This document shows, in pieces, positions 17,209 through 25,987 of a DNA stretch of 64,000 bases. A program made the position numbers and the translations under genes. The first letter of the stretch is position 1, and the number at the start of each line of letters is the position of its first letter. Source of the stretch: an uncultured Phycisphaerae bacterium (GTDB taxonomy: Bacteria; Planctomycetota; Phycisphaerae; UBA1845; Fen-1342); assembly GCA_937928595.1 (NCBI GenBank), contig CALGJV010000012.1, positions 160,962 through 224,961 of the forward strand. The letters are read 5' to 3'. A model generated the notes under the pieces. The model was not told the origin of the DNA. It ran no database searches and saw only the letters and a program-made list of their open reading frames with translations.

Positions 17209-18648
17209 TCACGCGAGCAGGAGCGGCCGGCCGGGCTCCACTTTGAGCGGCGGCATCGTGGCGAGGCGCGCGCGCAGGTCTTCCACGTCGAGCGCGAACG
17301 CCGGGCTGATCTCCAGCGGGGCGGCCGGCTCCCCGTCAACGCCGCGGGGCACGGGCACGCCGCAGGCTTCGAGCCAACGCGCGGCCCGGCGCACGAGGTC
17401 GCGCCGCGTGGTCGCGGGCGAATCGACGCCCTCGGCGTTCTTCACGGGGCTGAACTCCTCCTCGCGCCGCGTGAACAGCACGAGCGGGCGCTCGGCCAGC
17501 GGGATCGCGTCGAAAACGAAGAGCTCGAGCTTGACCGCATTGGGGGCCGTCGGCTCGGCGACCCGGCCGGCGTCATCGACGGTCGGCACCTTCTTCTCGG
17601 CCCGATGCCACGGGAGCTGCACACGGGCACCGGGCGCCGTCAGCCGCTCCACGAAACTCCGGCTCAGCACATGAATCGCGATGCTGCCGGCGTCAAAGCG
17701 CCGGGAGCCGTCCGCGTTGCGCGCCGTCGCGAGCGATTCCGGCAAGTCGCTGTACTCGATCACCGTCACGCGGCCGTCCACGAGACAGAAGTTGCCGACT
17801 TTCTCGGTGTCGAACGCCTTCGTGACCGCCTTGCTCGACATCTCCGAGCCGGTGAGCAGATGCAACCCGATGAACAACGGATCGATTGTTCGCACCAGCG
17901 GGTTGTCCACCTGGAAGTAGCTGATCGTGTCGATGCCGTGGGCACGCATGTCGTCGAGCGCACCGCGCTCTCGCAGCGCCCGCAGGCTGCCGCCGTGTCC
18001 GTCGGGCGACAGCGCGAGCCGGTGACGCTCCGCCAGGGCCATCCGCCCGTCCGGCAGGAATGCCGGCATCTGACCCTGCTGGAAAAATACGACCTCATCC
18101 GCTCGCAGGCCGAAGTAGCGGTGATCGGCAAAGAAGGCGGTCGTCTGCGCGTGGTTCACCGGGCTGGTCATGATGTACCAGCGGGGGCGGCGGCCGTAAC
18201 GGCGCTCGACGCCGAGCAGCCCCTCGGCGAAAAGCTGGAAAAGCGTCGCGTTGCGCACCGGGCTGATCGAAAACGCGCCCTTCGGGCCGTCGAACCCCAG
18301 CCGCGTGCCCTGTCCGCCCGCCACGGTAAACGCGGCCACGCGCCCCGCCCGAAGCGCCTCTTCGCCGGTCCGGCGGGCCCGGTTGTACAGGTCCGCCCGG
18401 TCCGGCCCGGGCTCTGCGGGGTAGCTCGGCGGCGGCTCGATGTGTTCCGGGATGTGCACCGTCGGCCGCTGTCGCACGTGCGTCTCGATGAGTGACGCGC
18501 AGAGCTCAAAATCCACCTGATCGAGGTCGTCAAGCAACTGCGCCCGCTCGCCGTCGGTCAGCTCCGTCCAGAAGCGGAGGAGGTGCGTCTGGTGGTGCCG
18601 GGACAACTTCTGCGTCCAGTCGGCGTATCGATCGGACAACGTGGCCAT
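17209..18648 (-). CDS. UDP-N-acetylhexosamine / UDP-sugar pyrophosphorylase, eukaryotic-type (UDPGP family)
   Basis: 479 aa. Makes UDP-sugar plus pyrophosphate from UTP and a hexose-1-phosphate. The nucleotide-binding loop is VAGGQGTRLGFDGPKG (about residues 109-124), followed by MTSPVNH, then LSPDGHGGSLRAL and YFQVDNPL, the uracil and sugar contacts of the UAP1/UGP family. This eukaryotic-like family is distinct from bacterial GlmU and GalU; N-acetylglucosamine-1-phosphate is the likeliest substrate but glucose-1-phosphate is possible. GGAA precedes the ATG at 18648. Divergent from the DUF362 gene with 50 nt between starts. Confidence 0.83.
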   Translation of the reverse strand: MATLSDRYADWTQKLSRHHQTHLLRFWTELTDGERAQLLDDLDQVDFELCASLIETHVRQRPTVHIPEHIEPPPSYPAEPGPDRADLYNRARRTGEEALRAGRVAAFTVAGGQGTRLGFDGPKGAFSISPVRNATLFQLFAEGLLGVERRYGRRPRWYIMTSPVNHAQTTAFFADHRYFGLRADEVVFFQQGQMPAFLPDGRMALAERHRLALSPDGHGGSLRALRERGALDDMRAHGIDTISYFQVDNPLVRTIDPLFIGLHLLTGSEMSSKAVTKAFDTEKVGNFCLVDGRVTVIEYSDLPESLATARNADGSRRFDAGSIAIHVLSRSFVERLTAPGARVQLPWHRAEKKVPTVDDAGRVAEPTAPNAVKLELFVFDAIPLAERPLVLFTRREEEFSPVKNAEGVDSPATTRRDLVRRAARWLEACGVPVPRGVDGEPAAPLEISPAFALDVEDLRARLATMPPLKVEPGRPLLLA

Positions 18649-18698
18649 CTTCCGGATTCCATCAAAGCGGGAGGCGCTCGCGTCGCGATAGGGTAGTT

Positions 18699-19748
18699 AT
18701 GCTCCGGGAACCGGTCAAACCGCCGGGTGGCTTGACCCGCCGCGACGTTCTCCGTGCGGCTGCGGCGGCGGGCACCGCCGCCTTTGTCGGCCGGTCCACC
18801 GCTTTCGCTCCCGTTCCGCCGCTGGTCGAGTCGCCGCCGACCAGCCGCCCGGCGACTGCGCCCGCGGAGCGTCCTTGGTGGCTGGCCGCGCAGCCGCGAC
18901 GGTCCCGGGTCGCGGAGATCACTTCTGGCGAGGTGTTTCGGCAGGGGGGCATCGATTCGGCCGTCTTGCGGCGGATGCTGGACGCCGGGTTGGCTGCGGC
19001 GGTGGGGCTCCCGACGGCGGCTGCGGCTTGGCGGCAGGTCCTGGGCCCGGCCCAGCGGATCCTGCTGAAGTTTAACCACGTCGGCGGATTGGTAATCGGG
19101 ACGAACGAAGCCTTAGCGCAGGCGATGGTTGCATCGCTGACTGAGGCCGGATACGCCGCCGAGCGGCTGGTCCTGGCCGAGGTGCCGTCGCCGACAACTT
19201 CCGCCGCGGGCGCGCGTCGGCCTGTTCCCGGGTGGGGTGGCGGGCTGCCGCTCGGGGAGGCGACGGAGGAAATCGCGGCGGCATTCCTTGAGGCCGACGC
19301 GGTCGTGAGCATCGGACAGCTCAAGACGCATGGCCTGGCCGGCATGAGCGGGGTGATGAAGAACCTCGCGTACGGCATCATTCGCCGCCCCGGACGGTAC
19401 CACGCGAACGCATGTTCGCCGTTCGTTGGCCAGATTATCGGACATCCGGATGTCAGTCGGCGTCTCCGCCTATGTGTCTTGTCGGCGCTCAGGGTCCTGG
19501 TCCGCGGAGGGCCGGAGGCATTCGAGGAGGACCTGTACCAGTCCCGGACGCTGCTGGTCGGGGTTGACCCGGTGGCAGTCGACGTGGTAGGGCTCGATCA
19601 CTTGCTATTTGCCCGGCGGAAGATGGGCGAGACCGAAGGGGTACGAGTACCTCATCTGGCCGCAGCGGCGGCCGCCGGCGTTGGTCGGGGCGACCCGCTC
19701 GACATTGAGCGGGTCGCAGTGGCCGACCCCGGCCAAGTGATGGGGTAA
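18699..19748 (+). CDS. DUF362 domain protein with TAT-type signal peptide
   Basis: 349 aa. The N-terminus LTRRDVLRAAAAAGTAAFVG is a twin-arginine signal followed by a hydrophobic stretch, so folded export is likely. The mature part has DUF362 features: ILLKFNHVGG and SIGQLKTHGLAGMSGVMKNL. DUF362 proteins are often linked to Fe-S or redox chemistry, but no CxxC ferredoxin motif is present here. I chose ATG 18699; the upstream extension is Arg/Ser-rich shadow of the divergent gene. No Shine-Dalgarno is visible. Function unknown. Confidence 0.75.
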   Translation: MLREPVKPPGGLTRRDVLRAAAAAGTAAFVGRSTAFAPVPPLVESPPTSRPATAPAERPWWLAAQPRRSRVAEITSGEVFRQGGIDSAVLRRMLDAGLAAAVGLPTAAAAWRQVLGPAQRILLKFNHVGGLVIGTNEALAQAMVASLTEAGYAAERLVLAEVPSPTTSAAGARRPVPGWGGGLPLGEATEEIAAAFLEADAVVSIGQLKTHGLAGMSGVMKNLAYGIIRRPGRYHANACSPFVGQIIGHPDVSRRLRLCVLSALRVLVRGGPEAFEEDLYQSRTLLVGVDPVAVDVVGLDHLLFARRKMGETEGVRVPHLAAAAAAGVGRGDPLDIERVAVADPGQVMG

Positions 19749-19802
19749 GTCAGTCGGCGTTGGCCGGCGAACGGAGCCCGGCGGTCCGACCATCCCGAAA
19801 TG

Positions 19803-19860
19803 GTCACTTTTTCGTTGACAGCCCCATTTGTCCCGGTATTCTTAGGATGTGAAAAGTGAC
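19803..19860. repeat. 9-bp inverted repeat GTCACTTTT / AAAAGTGAC flanking a promoter
   Basis: The arms at 19803-19811 and 19852-19860 are perfect complements, 40 nt apart, and bracket the TTGACA and TATTCT elements. The spacing places both arms where a dimeric regulator could loop or occlude the promoter. No regulator can be named. Confidence 0.55.
19815..19842 (+). promoter_or_regulatory. sigma-70-type promoter TTGACA-16-TATTCT
   Basis: A perfect -35 hexamer TTGACA (19815-19820) and TATTCT (19837-19842, four of six to consensus) separated by 16 nt. It is the best -35 in the window. The next gene downstream is the pseudopilin at 20355. Confidence 0.55.
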
Positions 19861-20247
19861 GGTTTAGGACGAATGAGGGCGATATAGCAATCAGGGCAAG
19901 GCATAAATCGTTTCATACGCATCATCAGCTGGCTTTCGTTTGCCCCTCGTTCATCGCGTTCTCCCCGACGTTCGTTCCTGCCGTATGCGGCTTCACGCTG
20001 CTGTTCGCGCGCCGACGATTTCGCGTCGTTCGTGCTTCTTCGCAGTGTGGGGTTGAACTACGCCCGAGCCGCGCAAATGTTGCGGGCCTGCGAGGCGGAG
20101 CCGCATAGATCTCTCGAGGCGCTTGATCCGCGGCGACCGGGTCCCATGCGGTCGCGAGGCGTCGGCCTGCGTCGGGCCGGCGCCTGTGCGCGGCGATCAG
20201 TTGCGGCGAGTGTCGAGGACGAGCGCAGTCGGACCTGACACAGTCCC

Positions 20248-20321
20248 GGCTGAGAAGGATCAGCCACGTTCTCGTACGTAACATTGTCGCATCAGCCGGT
20301 TTTGCGTGTCGCGGGCTGATC
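20248..20321 (+). promoter_or_regulatory. structured leader before second pseudopilin
   Basis: GGCTGA (20248-20253) pairs with TCAGCC (20260-20265) across a 6-nt loop, and a second copy ATCAGCC (20291-20297) pairs with GGCTGAT (20314-20320). The arms are interchangeable, so two mutually exclusive hairpins can form ahead of the ribosome-binding site at 20343. This is an observation only; it matches no riboswitch I recognise. Confidence 0.35.
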
Positions 20322-20354
20322 GGCAGGCGGTGATGGGAACACAGGAGATTTCTC

Positions 20355-21269
20355 GTGAAAAAGTCGAAGGCGTTTACCCTGATCGAGCTGCTGGTGGTGG
20401 TGGCGATCATCGCATTGCTGATCTCCATCCTGCTGCCCAGCCTCGCCCGTGCGCGCGAGATCGCGAAGCGGGCGGTGTGCGCCGCGAACCTGAAGGGCAT
20501 CGGCACCGGGTTCAAGACGTACGCGAACGACAACTACGATTCATACCCGATCTCGCTCTTCCAGGAAGGCGGGACGGGCGTGAACGGGACCGCAGTCAAC
20601 TTCGTGGGGCAGATGAGCGTCAACTACACGTCGCAGATCACGACGGCGACGTGGTCGAACGTGCACCCGAGCCGCTCGCTGTTCATCCTCGTGATCGACG
20701 GCACGGTGACGGCCAAGCAGTTCATCTGCCCGAGCTCCGGCGATGCGGAAGACGACCTCCGCAACCGCAGCGGCTCGACCGAAGTCGCGTCACAGCCCGG
20801 CACGAACCGGTTCGACTTCAAGGGCTACCCGTTCCTGAGCTACGGCTATCAGCTCCCGTTCGGGAAGGGCAAGCCCAATGAGAACCTGGACGCCCGCATG
20901 GCCATCTCGGCCGACAAGGGCCCGTTCTTCACTGCGGACGCGCAGCAGGCCGATGGGACGGTCCGGGACAAGTACGAGACGGGCGTCAACAACCCGGCTC
21001 TGCTGGGTGCGACCACCGCGTCGGACATCCTCAAGGCCGAGAACGAGAAGTGGCGGCCGTACAACAGCCGCAACCACGCGGGCGAGGGCGAGAACGTACT
21101 GTTCCAGGACGGCCACGTCGAGTTCGTGAAGAAGCCGATCGTCGGCGTGAACTACGACAACATTTACACCATGCACGACGGTTTCACGCTGGAGCGGACC
21201 CTGCTCGGCGTCAAGCCCGCCAACCAGCTCGGCCCGTACCGGAACACGGATTCCGTCATCGTGCCGTAG
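20355..21269 (+). CDS. type II-secretion-like pseudopilin (prepilin N-terminal methylation, planctomycete type)
   Basis: 304 aa. Leader MKKSKA then the prepilin site [18 protein letters not shown] with Glu at mature position 5. The C-terminal region has [18 protein letters not shown], the H-X9-DG type signature. GTG start with AGGAG 7 nt upstream. Its N-terminal coding sequence is nearly the same at DNA level as that of the pseudopilin at 15550, but the rest diverges, so the two are not recent copies overall. Likely membrane anchored after prepilin peptidase processing; role unknown. A long leader with possible regulation precedes it and a terminator follows. Confidence 0.87.
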   Translation: MKKSKAFTLIELLVVVAIIALLISILLPSLARAREIAKRAVCAANLKGIGTGFKTYANDNYDSYPISLFQEGGTGVNGTAVNFVGQMSVNYTSQITTATWSNVHPSRSLFILVIDGTVTAKQFICPSSGDAEDDLRNRSGSTEVASQPGTNRFDFKGYPFLSYGYQLPFGKGKPNENLDARMAISADKGPFFTADAQQADGTVRDKYETGVNNPALLGATTASDILKAENEKWRPYNSRNHAGEGENVLFQDGHVEFVKKPIVGVNYDNIYTMHDGFTLERTLLGVKPANQLGPYRNTDSVIVP

Positions 21270-21311
21270 TTGTCAGAAGCACCGAGACCGAGCGCCGGGC
21301 GGGGCTTGTCC

Positions 21312-21340
21312 AACCGGACGGGTTCCGCCCGGTTCCTTTT
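21312..21340 (+). terminator. Rho-independent terminator of second pseudopilin
   Basis: AACCGGaCGG pairs with CCGcCCGGTT (one A-C mismatch, 3-nt loop), followed by CCTTTT at 21335-21340. It lies about 40 nt past the pseudopilin stop and before the S1-domain gene. Confidence 0.65.
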
Positions 21341-21460
21341 CCCGGGAGCGGGGCCGGACGGGGGCCCCGACCAGAGCCGCGCCTGGGTCCCGCGTAAAAA
21401 CCGTTGTGCCTGCCGGGGGTTGCGCGTACGATAATCTATTCGGGACCGAAAGGACTCCCC

Positions 21461-22951
21461 TTGAGGAACGGTGCCGTGTCGATCGACCCGCGTGAACTGG
21501 ACGAAGCGCAGCTGAACCGCGAGCTGGCCGCCGAGGTGGGGGACCTGTCCCCGGCCGACCTCGACCGGCTGGCCAGCGCGGAGCCAAGTCATGCCCCCGC
21601 ACCCGACGAGAAAGGGCGGATCCGCGGGCGGATCATTAGTATCAACGGCCCGGACGTGTTCGTGGACATCGGGTCGAAGAGCGAGGGGGTGCTGCCGCTC
21701 GACGAGTTCGAGCCGGATTCGCCCCCGCATGTGGGGCAGGTGCTGTCGCTCGTGGCGCAGGGGTTCGACCGCGAATCGGGGCTCATGCGCCTGTCGCTCA
21801 AGGAGGCCAAGGCCCGGGCGAACCTGGAGGAGCTGCGGGTCGGGGACATCGTCAAGGGGCGGGTCACCGGAAGCAATACGGGCGGGCTCGAGTTGCGGAT
21901 CCACGGGCTGCGCGGCTTCCTGCCGATGAGCCAGATCGACATCGTGCGTCACGACAACGTGGCGGCGTTCATGGGGCACTGGCTGGAGTGCGAAGTCACC
22001 GAGATCGACCGGCGCGGCAAGAACCTGATCCTCAGCCGCCGGCGGATTCTCGAGCGGCAGCGGGACGAGGAGCGGGAGCAGTTGCGGTTCCAGTTGGCCG
22101 AGGGCCAGGTTCGCAAGGGCGTGGTGCGCCGCATCACGGACTTCGGCGCGTTCGTGGACATCGGCGGCCTGGACGGTCTGCTCCACGTCAGCGACATCAG
22201 CTACAGCCGCGTCAATCATCCCGGCGACGTGCTCAAGGTCGGGCAGGAGCTCGAGGTCAAGGTCCTGAAGGTCGATCTGGTGAAGGACCGGATCTCGCTC
22301 GGGCTCAAGCAGCTTGCGCCGGACCCGTGGACGCTCGCCGAAGGGCGCTACCACCCGGGCGACACGCTCGAGGGTCGCGTGACGAAGCTGATGGACTTCG
22401 GGGCGTTCGTCACGCTGGCGGACGGCATCGAGGGGCTCATCCCCGTGAGCGAGATGAGCTGGACCCAGCGGGTCATGCATCCGAAGGACGTCGTCAAGGT
22501 CGGAGACGCGGTCCGGGTCGCGGTTCTCGCGGTGGACGTCGCCAAGCGCAAGATTACTCTCAGTTTGAAAGCACTCAGCGCCGACCCGTGGAACGGCATT
22601 ACGGAGCGCTACGCGCCGGACAGCGTCGTCAGCGGCGCGGTCACGCGCCTCACCCAGTTCGGCGCGTTCGTGCAGCTCGAGGAGGGCGTCGAGGGGCTCA
22701 TCCACATCTCGCAGCTTTCCGACAAGCGCATTCGCACACCGGGCGACGTCGTCAAGGTCGGGGAGGTCATCCAGGTGAAGGTGCTGTCGGTCGACACCGA
22801 GCAGCGGCGCATCTCCCTGTCGCTGCGGGCACTGACCGCGGCGGGCGGCGGGGGTGAGGAGGCTGCGGCGACGGCGGGCGGGGACGCGGCCGCGGCAGAG
22901 TCCAACAAGAAGGCCCGCCAGCGGCCGCGGCGGGGCGGCCTGAGCTGGTAA
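21461..22951 (+). CDS. rpsA: ribosomal protein S1-like protein, five S1 domains
   Basis: 496 aa with five S1 RNA-binding repeats: about residues 46-115 (GRIRGRIISINGPDVFVD), 128-195, 212-283 (RKGVVRRITDFGAFVDIGG), 298-370 and 385-456, then an Ala/Gly/Lys-rich tail. Domains 3-5 are the most canonical, each with the FGAFV core. S1 recruits and unwinds mRNA on the 30S subunit; E. coli S1 has six domains. TTG at 21461 with AAGGA about 7 nt upstream is my start; GTG 21476 and an upstream TTG 21404 are alternatives. TACGAT/GATAAT at 21428-21436 is a possible -10. A non-ribosomal S1 protein is the alternative. Confidence 0.82.
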   Translation: MRNGAVSIDPRELDEAQLNRELAAEVGDLSPADLDRLASAEPSHAPAPDEKGRIRGRIISINGPDVFVDIGSKSEGVLPLDEFEPDSPPHVGQVLSLVAQGFDRESGLMRLSLKEAKARANLEELRVGDIVKGRVTGSNTGGLELRIHGLRGFLPMSQIDIVRHDNVAAFMGHWLECEVTEIDRRGKNLILSRRRILERQRDEEREQLRFQLAEGQVRKGVVRRITDFGAFVDIGGLDGLLHVSDISYSRVNHPGDVLKVGQELEVKVLKVDLVKDRISLGLKQLAPDPWTLAEGRYHPGDTLEGRVTKLMDFGAFVTLADGIEGLIPVSEMSWTQRVMHPKDVVKVGDAVRVAVLAVDVAKRKITLSLKALSADPWNGITERYAPDSVVSGAVTRLTQFGAFVQLEEGVEGLIHISQLSDKRIRTPGDVVKVGEVIQVKVLSVDTEQRRISLSLRALTAAGGGGEEAAATAGGDAAAAESNKKARQRPRRGGLSW

Positions 22952-22987
22952 GCCCGCCACGGGTTCGGTGCGCAACTTGGAGGGCGC

Positions 22988-24760
22988 CTACCGTTCCGCG
23001 GGGCGGGTCGCGGGACCGGCGCGGCGGTGCTCGGGGCTCGGCTCGACCAGGATCATCAGGGGCATGCGGTGGGGGCTGCGGCGGGCCGCGCACCACTCGT
23101 GCCACGATCGGTCGGCGTCCGTCCGACTGGGCCACCCGAGCCGCTGCCACCAGTCGGCGGGCACCCCGCCGCGGAAGAGCTCCAGCACGCGGCGGGCGGG
23201 CGTGCCGCCGGCCGGCTCGGCTGCGGCGGCCTCGATGAGCCAACTGCCGAGGGCCGCCGCCTCCGCGTAAAAGCCGTCGATGTCGGCGGGCAGGTCCGTC
23301 GCGGCCAGCAGCCGATCCAGCGCCGGCGGCTGCGCGTCGAGCCGACGGCGGTACATCAGTCGGCGGGCGGGGGGCTCGGCCTGGAGCGCGAGCGCCTCGT
23401 CCACCGCCAGGGGCAGCGGCGCGCCGCCGGTCAGGGCGCTGATCAAGTGATGCGTCAGCTCGTGCGGCAGCGTGCTGCTGAGCAGCCACGGATCCGTCTG
23501 GAACACGTCGAGCGAGCGGGCCACGATGCGCTCCCCCTGCACGCGAGTTCGGCTGACCGCGAACGTGATGCCGCCGGTACCGGTCGCGGCGTGGAGCTCA
23601 TCGCGCGAGCCGTGCACGCGGATCGTGCAGGGCGGGTCCCACGCCGGGGGCAGGTCCGCACCGAGCCACGCGGCCAGGCCGGCGAGATGGTATTCGGCGG
23701 CCTCGGCGACGCGCTCCGCGACCAGGTCGTTACGGGCTTCGACGGTTACATGGGCCGCGGCGCGCCGCTTGTTGGCCTCGGGCAAAGCGATGCTCCAGAA
23801 CCCGTCCCGGCGGGCCACGGGCAGGTCCGCGTAGATCGCGCGAACACGGGCGACCGCCCGCTCGCGGAGCCGTGCCACGGCTGCGCGGCGCTGGTCGAGG
23901 GGCGGCAGTTCCCACGCGGCGCCGACGGCTTCCGCGTACATCCGCCCGGCCTCGAGCATCTGGCCGGCCCGCTCAGCGAGCAGTCCGCCGAGTATCTGAC
24001 CGACGATCGGCTCGTTGCATTGGCGAAGTACGTCGATCGCGCGGGCGAGCAGACGCCCGGCGGCGTTCGGATCGAGCGGTTCGCGGAAGTCGCTCTCCGC
24101 GACGGCCAGAGCGAGTGAGACCGCCCAGCGGGCGTGGACGTCGGCCGGCGCGGCGGGATGGTCGGCCAGCAGCGCCTCGTACAGCGCGAAGGCCTCGGCG
24201 AAGTTGCGGGCGAGGTATGCGTCGTCGGCCGCCCCACGCCACGCGGAGCGACGGCGCTGCGTGAGCGCCGCCCGCAGGTCCGGTCGCAGAGCCTCCACGT
24301 CGCGGATGCGCTCCAACGCGGTATCGAACAGCTCCAGGCGCAGCAGTTGGTCGAGTGCGGGGGCCTGCTCCCCCGCGGCCCGGCGGGCGGCGGCGAGGCG
24401 GTCGCGGAGTCGGGTCGCGTCGGGCTGGGCGGGCTCGACCGCCAGGATCGCCGTCAGCGCCGTGTCGGCGTCGTCGTAGCGGCGGTCCGCCAGCCACGTT
24501 TCCGCGAGCGTGAGATGCAGATCGACGAACGCCCGGCGCACCGCGGGGTCGTCCGGCCGGCGGCGCAGGGCGTCCTGGGCCCGCCGAACGGCGTCGGCGG
24601 TGCGACCGGCGGCGAGGTCGGCCCGCAGCGCGGCCGGCAGGGTGTCGGGTGCGGCCGACGGGGGCGGCTGAGCGGGGACCGGCGCGGCGAGCAGCAGCAG
24701 GAGCGCTGCCTTGAGCCGACCCCGTCGTGGCCTACAATGCACGATCTGTCCGCGTTTCAT
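22988..24760 (-). CDS. secreted TPR-like protein with HExxH metallopeptidase domain
   Basis: 590 aa. A signal peptide (LKAALLLLLAAPVPAQ, cleavage near residue 31) precedes an Ala/Arg-rich helical region (about 40-310) with TPR-like helix pairs. The C-terminal domain has LPHELTHHLI (HELTH at 433-437) and PLAVDEALALQ, whose Glu455 is suitably placed as the third zinc ligand of a gluzincin (peptidase MA) fold. Substrate unknown. GGAGGG precedes the ATG, and a minus-strand TATAAT lies at 24784-24789. It is divergent from the YacL-type gene with only 40 nt between starts. Confidence 0.72.
   Translation of the reverse strand: MKRGQIVHCRPRRGRLKAALLLLLAAPVPAQPPPSAAPDTLPAALRADLAAGRTADAVRRAQDALRRRPDDPAVRRAFVDLHLTLAETWLADRRYDDADTALTAILAVEPAQPDATRLRDRLAAARRAAGEQAPALDQLLRLELFDTALERIRDVEALRPDLRAALTQRRRSAWRGAADDAYLARNFAEAFALYEALLADHPAAPADVHARWAVSLALAVAESDFREPLDPNAAGRLLARAIDVLRQCNEPIVGQILGGLLAERAGQMLEAGRMYAEAVGAAWELPPLDQRRAAVARLRERAVARVRAIYADLPVARRDGFWSIALPEANKRRAAAHVTVEARNDLVAERVAEAAEYHLAGLAAWLGADLPPAWDPPCTIRVHGSRDELHAATGTGGITFAVSRTRVQGERIVARSLDVFQTDPWLLSSTLPHELTHHLISALTGGAPLPLAVDEALALQAEPPARRLMYRRRLDAQPPALDRLLAATDLPADIDGFYAEAAALGSWLIEAAAAEPAGGTPARRVLELFRGGVPADWWQRLGWPSRTDADRSWHEWCAARRSPHRMPLMILVEPSPEHRRAGPATRPAER
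24733..24738 (+). promoter_or_regulatory. -10-like TACAAT for the PIN/TRAM gene
   Basis: TACAAT lies 62 nt before the ATG at 24801, inside the first codons of the divergent gene. The start itself has a strong AAGGAG. Confidence 0.4.
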
Positions 24761-24783
24761 CGGCGGGCCCTCCGCGGGCCCGG

Positions 24784-24789
24784 ATTATA
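24784..24789 (-). promoter_or_regulatory. -10 TATAAT for the divergent metallopeptidase gene
   Basis: A perfect TATAAT on the minus strand, 23 nt before the ATG at 24760. It overlaps the first bases of the AAGGAG ribosome-binding site of the plus-strand gene (ATTATAAGGAG), so the two divergent genes share control sequence. Confidence 0.5.
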
Positions 24790-24800
24790 AGGAGTCGGAC

Positions 24801-25874
24801 ATGGTCTTGTGGGCGTTGCGGGGCATCTTTCTCGTGCTGATCTGGGCCGTCGCGCTGGTGGCGGCGGGCAAGAGCTCGGCGGATCTGGGAACCAGCGCGT
24901 GGCTGTGGCTGGCGAGCACGCTGGTCGCGGGCCTGGCGTTCGTCCTGTTCGACATCTTTCTGACGCGCAAGTCGCTGGCGGCCTTGTCGGGCGCTTTCCT
25001 GGGGCTGGTCGTCGGCATGGTGTTCGCGTACGGTCTCGGGCTGATCGTGGACCTGATGATCGAGGTGTACTTCCCGGGGGTCGAGACCGGCCAACTCGTG
25101 AGCGCGGTGAAGCTCATCATCGGCGTGATGTGCTGCTACCTGGCGATCAGCTTCGTGCTTCAGACGAAGGACGACATCCGCTTCGTGATCCCGTACGTCG
25201 AGTTCGCCCGGCAGACGCGCGGGGCGCGGCCGCTGCTGCTCGACACGTCGGTGATCATCGACGGCCGCATCGCCGACATCTGCGAGACGCACATCATCGA
25301 CTCGCCGCTGTTCATCCCGCGCTTCGTGTTGCAGGAGCTCCAGACGATCGCGGACAGCGCGGACAAGCTCAAGCGCAACCGCGGGCGGCGCGGCCTGGAC
25401 ATGCTCAACAAGCTTCAGACCAACGACAAGGTCGAGATCCGCATCTCCGATACGCGGTTGCCGAGCGTCGAGGAGTCCGGGGACGTGGACCAGAAGCTGG
25501 TCGCGCTGGCCAAGAAGCTCGACGGCCGAATCGTGACCAACGACTACAACCTCAACAAGATCGCGCAGATCCGCGGCGTCGACGTGATCAACATCAACGA
25601 CCTGGCCAACGCGCTCAAGCCGGTCGTGATGCCGGGGGAGACGATGACCGTCCGGATCATCAAGCCCGGCGAGGAGCCGGGCCAGGGCGTGGGCTACCTC
25701 GAGGACGGCACGATGGTCGTCGCCGAGAACTCGCGCGAGCGGATCAACGAGGAAGTGACGCTGACGATCACGAGCGTCTTGCAGACGTCCGCGGGGCGCA
25801 TGATTTTCGGACGCCCGGAAGGCTCGCCGCCCGTGCCGCGGCGGCCGCGCCCGCGTCCCGGGCACGCGCCCTGA
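24801..25874 (+). CDS. YacL-family membrane PIN/TRAM domain protein
   Basis: 357 aa. Four hydrophobic segments fill residues about 5-120. The PIN nuclease domain follows: LLLDTSVIIDGRIADIC with the first acidic residue, the KLKRNRGRRGLDML segment, and DVDQKLVALA...RIVTNDYNLNKIA with the later acidic residues. A TRAM RNA-binding domain (GVGYLEDGTMVVAENS) comes next, then a Pro/Arg-rich tail. This is the conserved YacL/PilT-like architecture, suggesting a membrane-tethered RNase; the target is unknown. AAGGAG sits 6 nt before the ATG. Confidence 0.88.
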   Translation: MVLWALRGIFLVLIWAVALVAAGKSSADLGTSAWLWLASTLVAGLAFVLFDIFLTRKSLAALSGAFLGLVVGMVFAYGLGLIVDLMIEVYFPGVETGQLVSAVKLIIGVMCCYLAISFVLQTKDDIRFVIPYVEFARQTRGARPLLLDTSVIIDGRIADICETHIIDSPLFIPRFVLQELQTIADSADKLKRNRGRRGLDMLNKLQTNDKVEIRISDTRLPSVEESGDVDQKLVALAKKLDGRIVTNDYNLNKIAQIRGVDVININDLANALKPVVMPGETMTVRIIKPGEEPGQGVGYLEDGTMVVAENSRERINEEVTLTITSVLQTSAGRMIFGRPEGSPPVPRRPRPRPGHAP

Positions 25875-25987
25875 AGACGCGCGTTCCTTCGGCCGATTCT
25901 CAGCACGACCGACCGCCCGGCGCCGAGTCCGCGCCGGGCCCGCGCTGCAGCGCGGGAGGTCGTCGGCCTGCACGGCCGGCGGCGGCC

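Larger units (their letters stand above)
19749..20354. other. 606-nt intergenic region upstream of second pseudopilin
   Basis: No convincing protein gene: short ORFs here lack ribosome-binding sites and the local base composition is less GC-rich than the flanks. It contains a good promoter (19815-19842) flanked by an inverted repeat, then about 400 nt without recognisable content, then a structured stretch (20248-20321) with repeated CAGCC/GGCTG blocks before the pilin ribosome-binding site. If the promoter drives the pilin it gives a leader of about 500 nt; a separate small RNA is the alternative. Confidence 0.5.

Noticed and set aside
14880..17339. 819-codon minus-strand ORF
   Set aside because: Runs across the pseudopilin, an intergenic region and antisense to the flavoprotein; contains no recognisable domain.
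20032..20238. 68-codon plus-strand ORF in the pseudopilin leader region
   Set aside because: Arg/Ala-rich with no ribosome-binding site or similarity to anything recognised.
19925..20533. 202-codon minus-strand ORF
   Set aside because: Its start is antisense to the conserved pilin helix (same pattern occurs antisense to the other pseudopilin), so it is a shadow.
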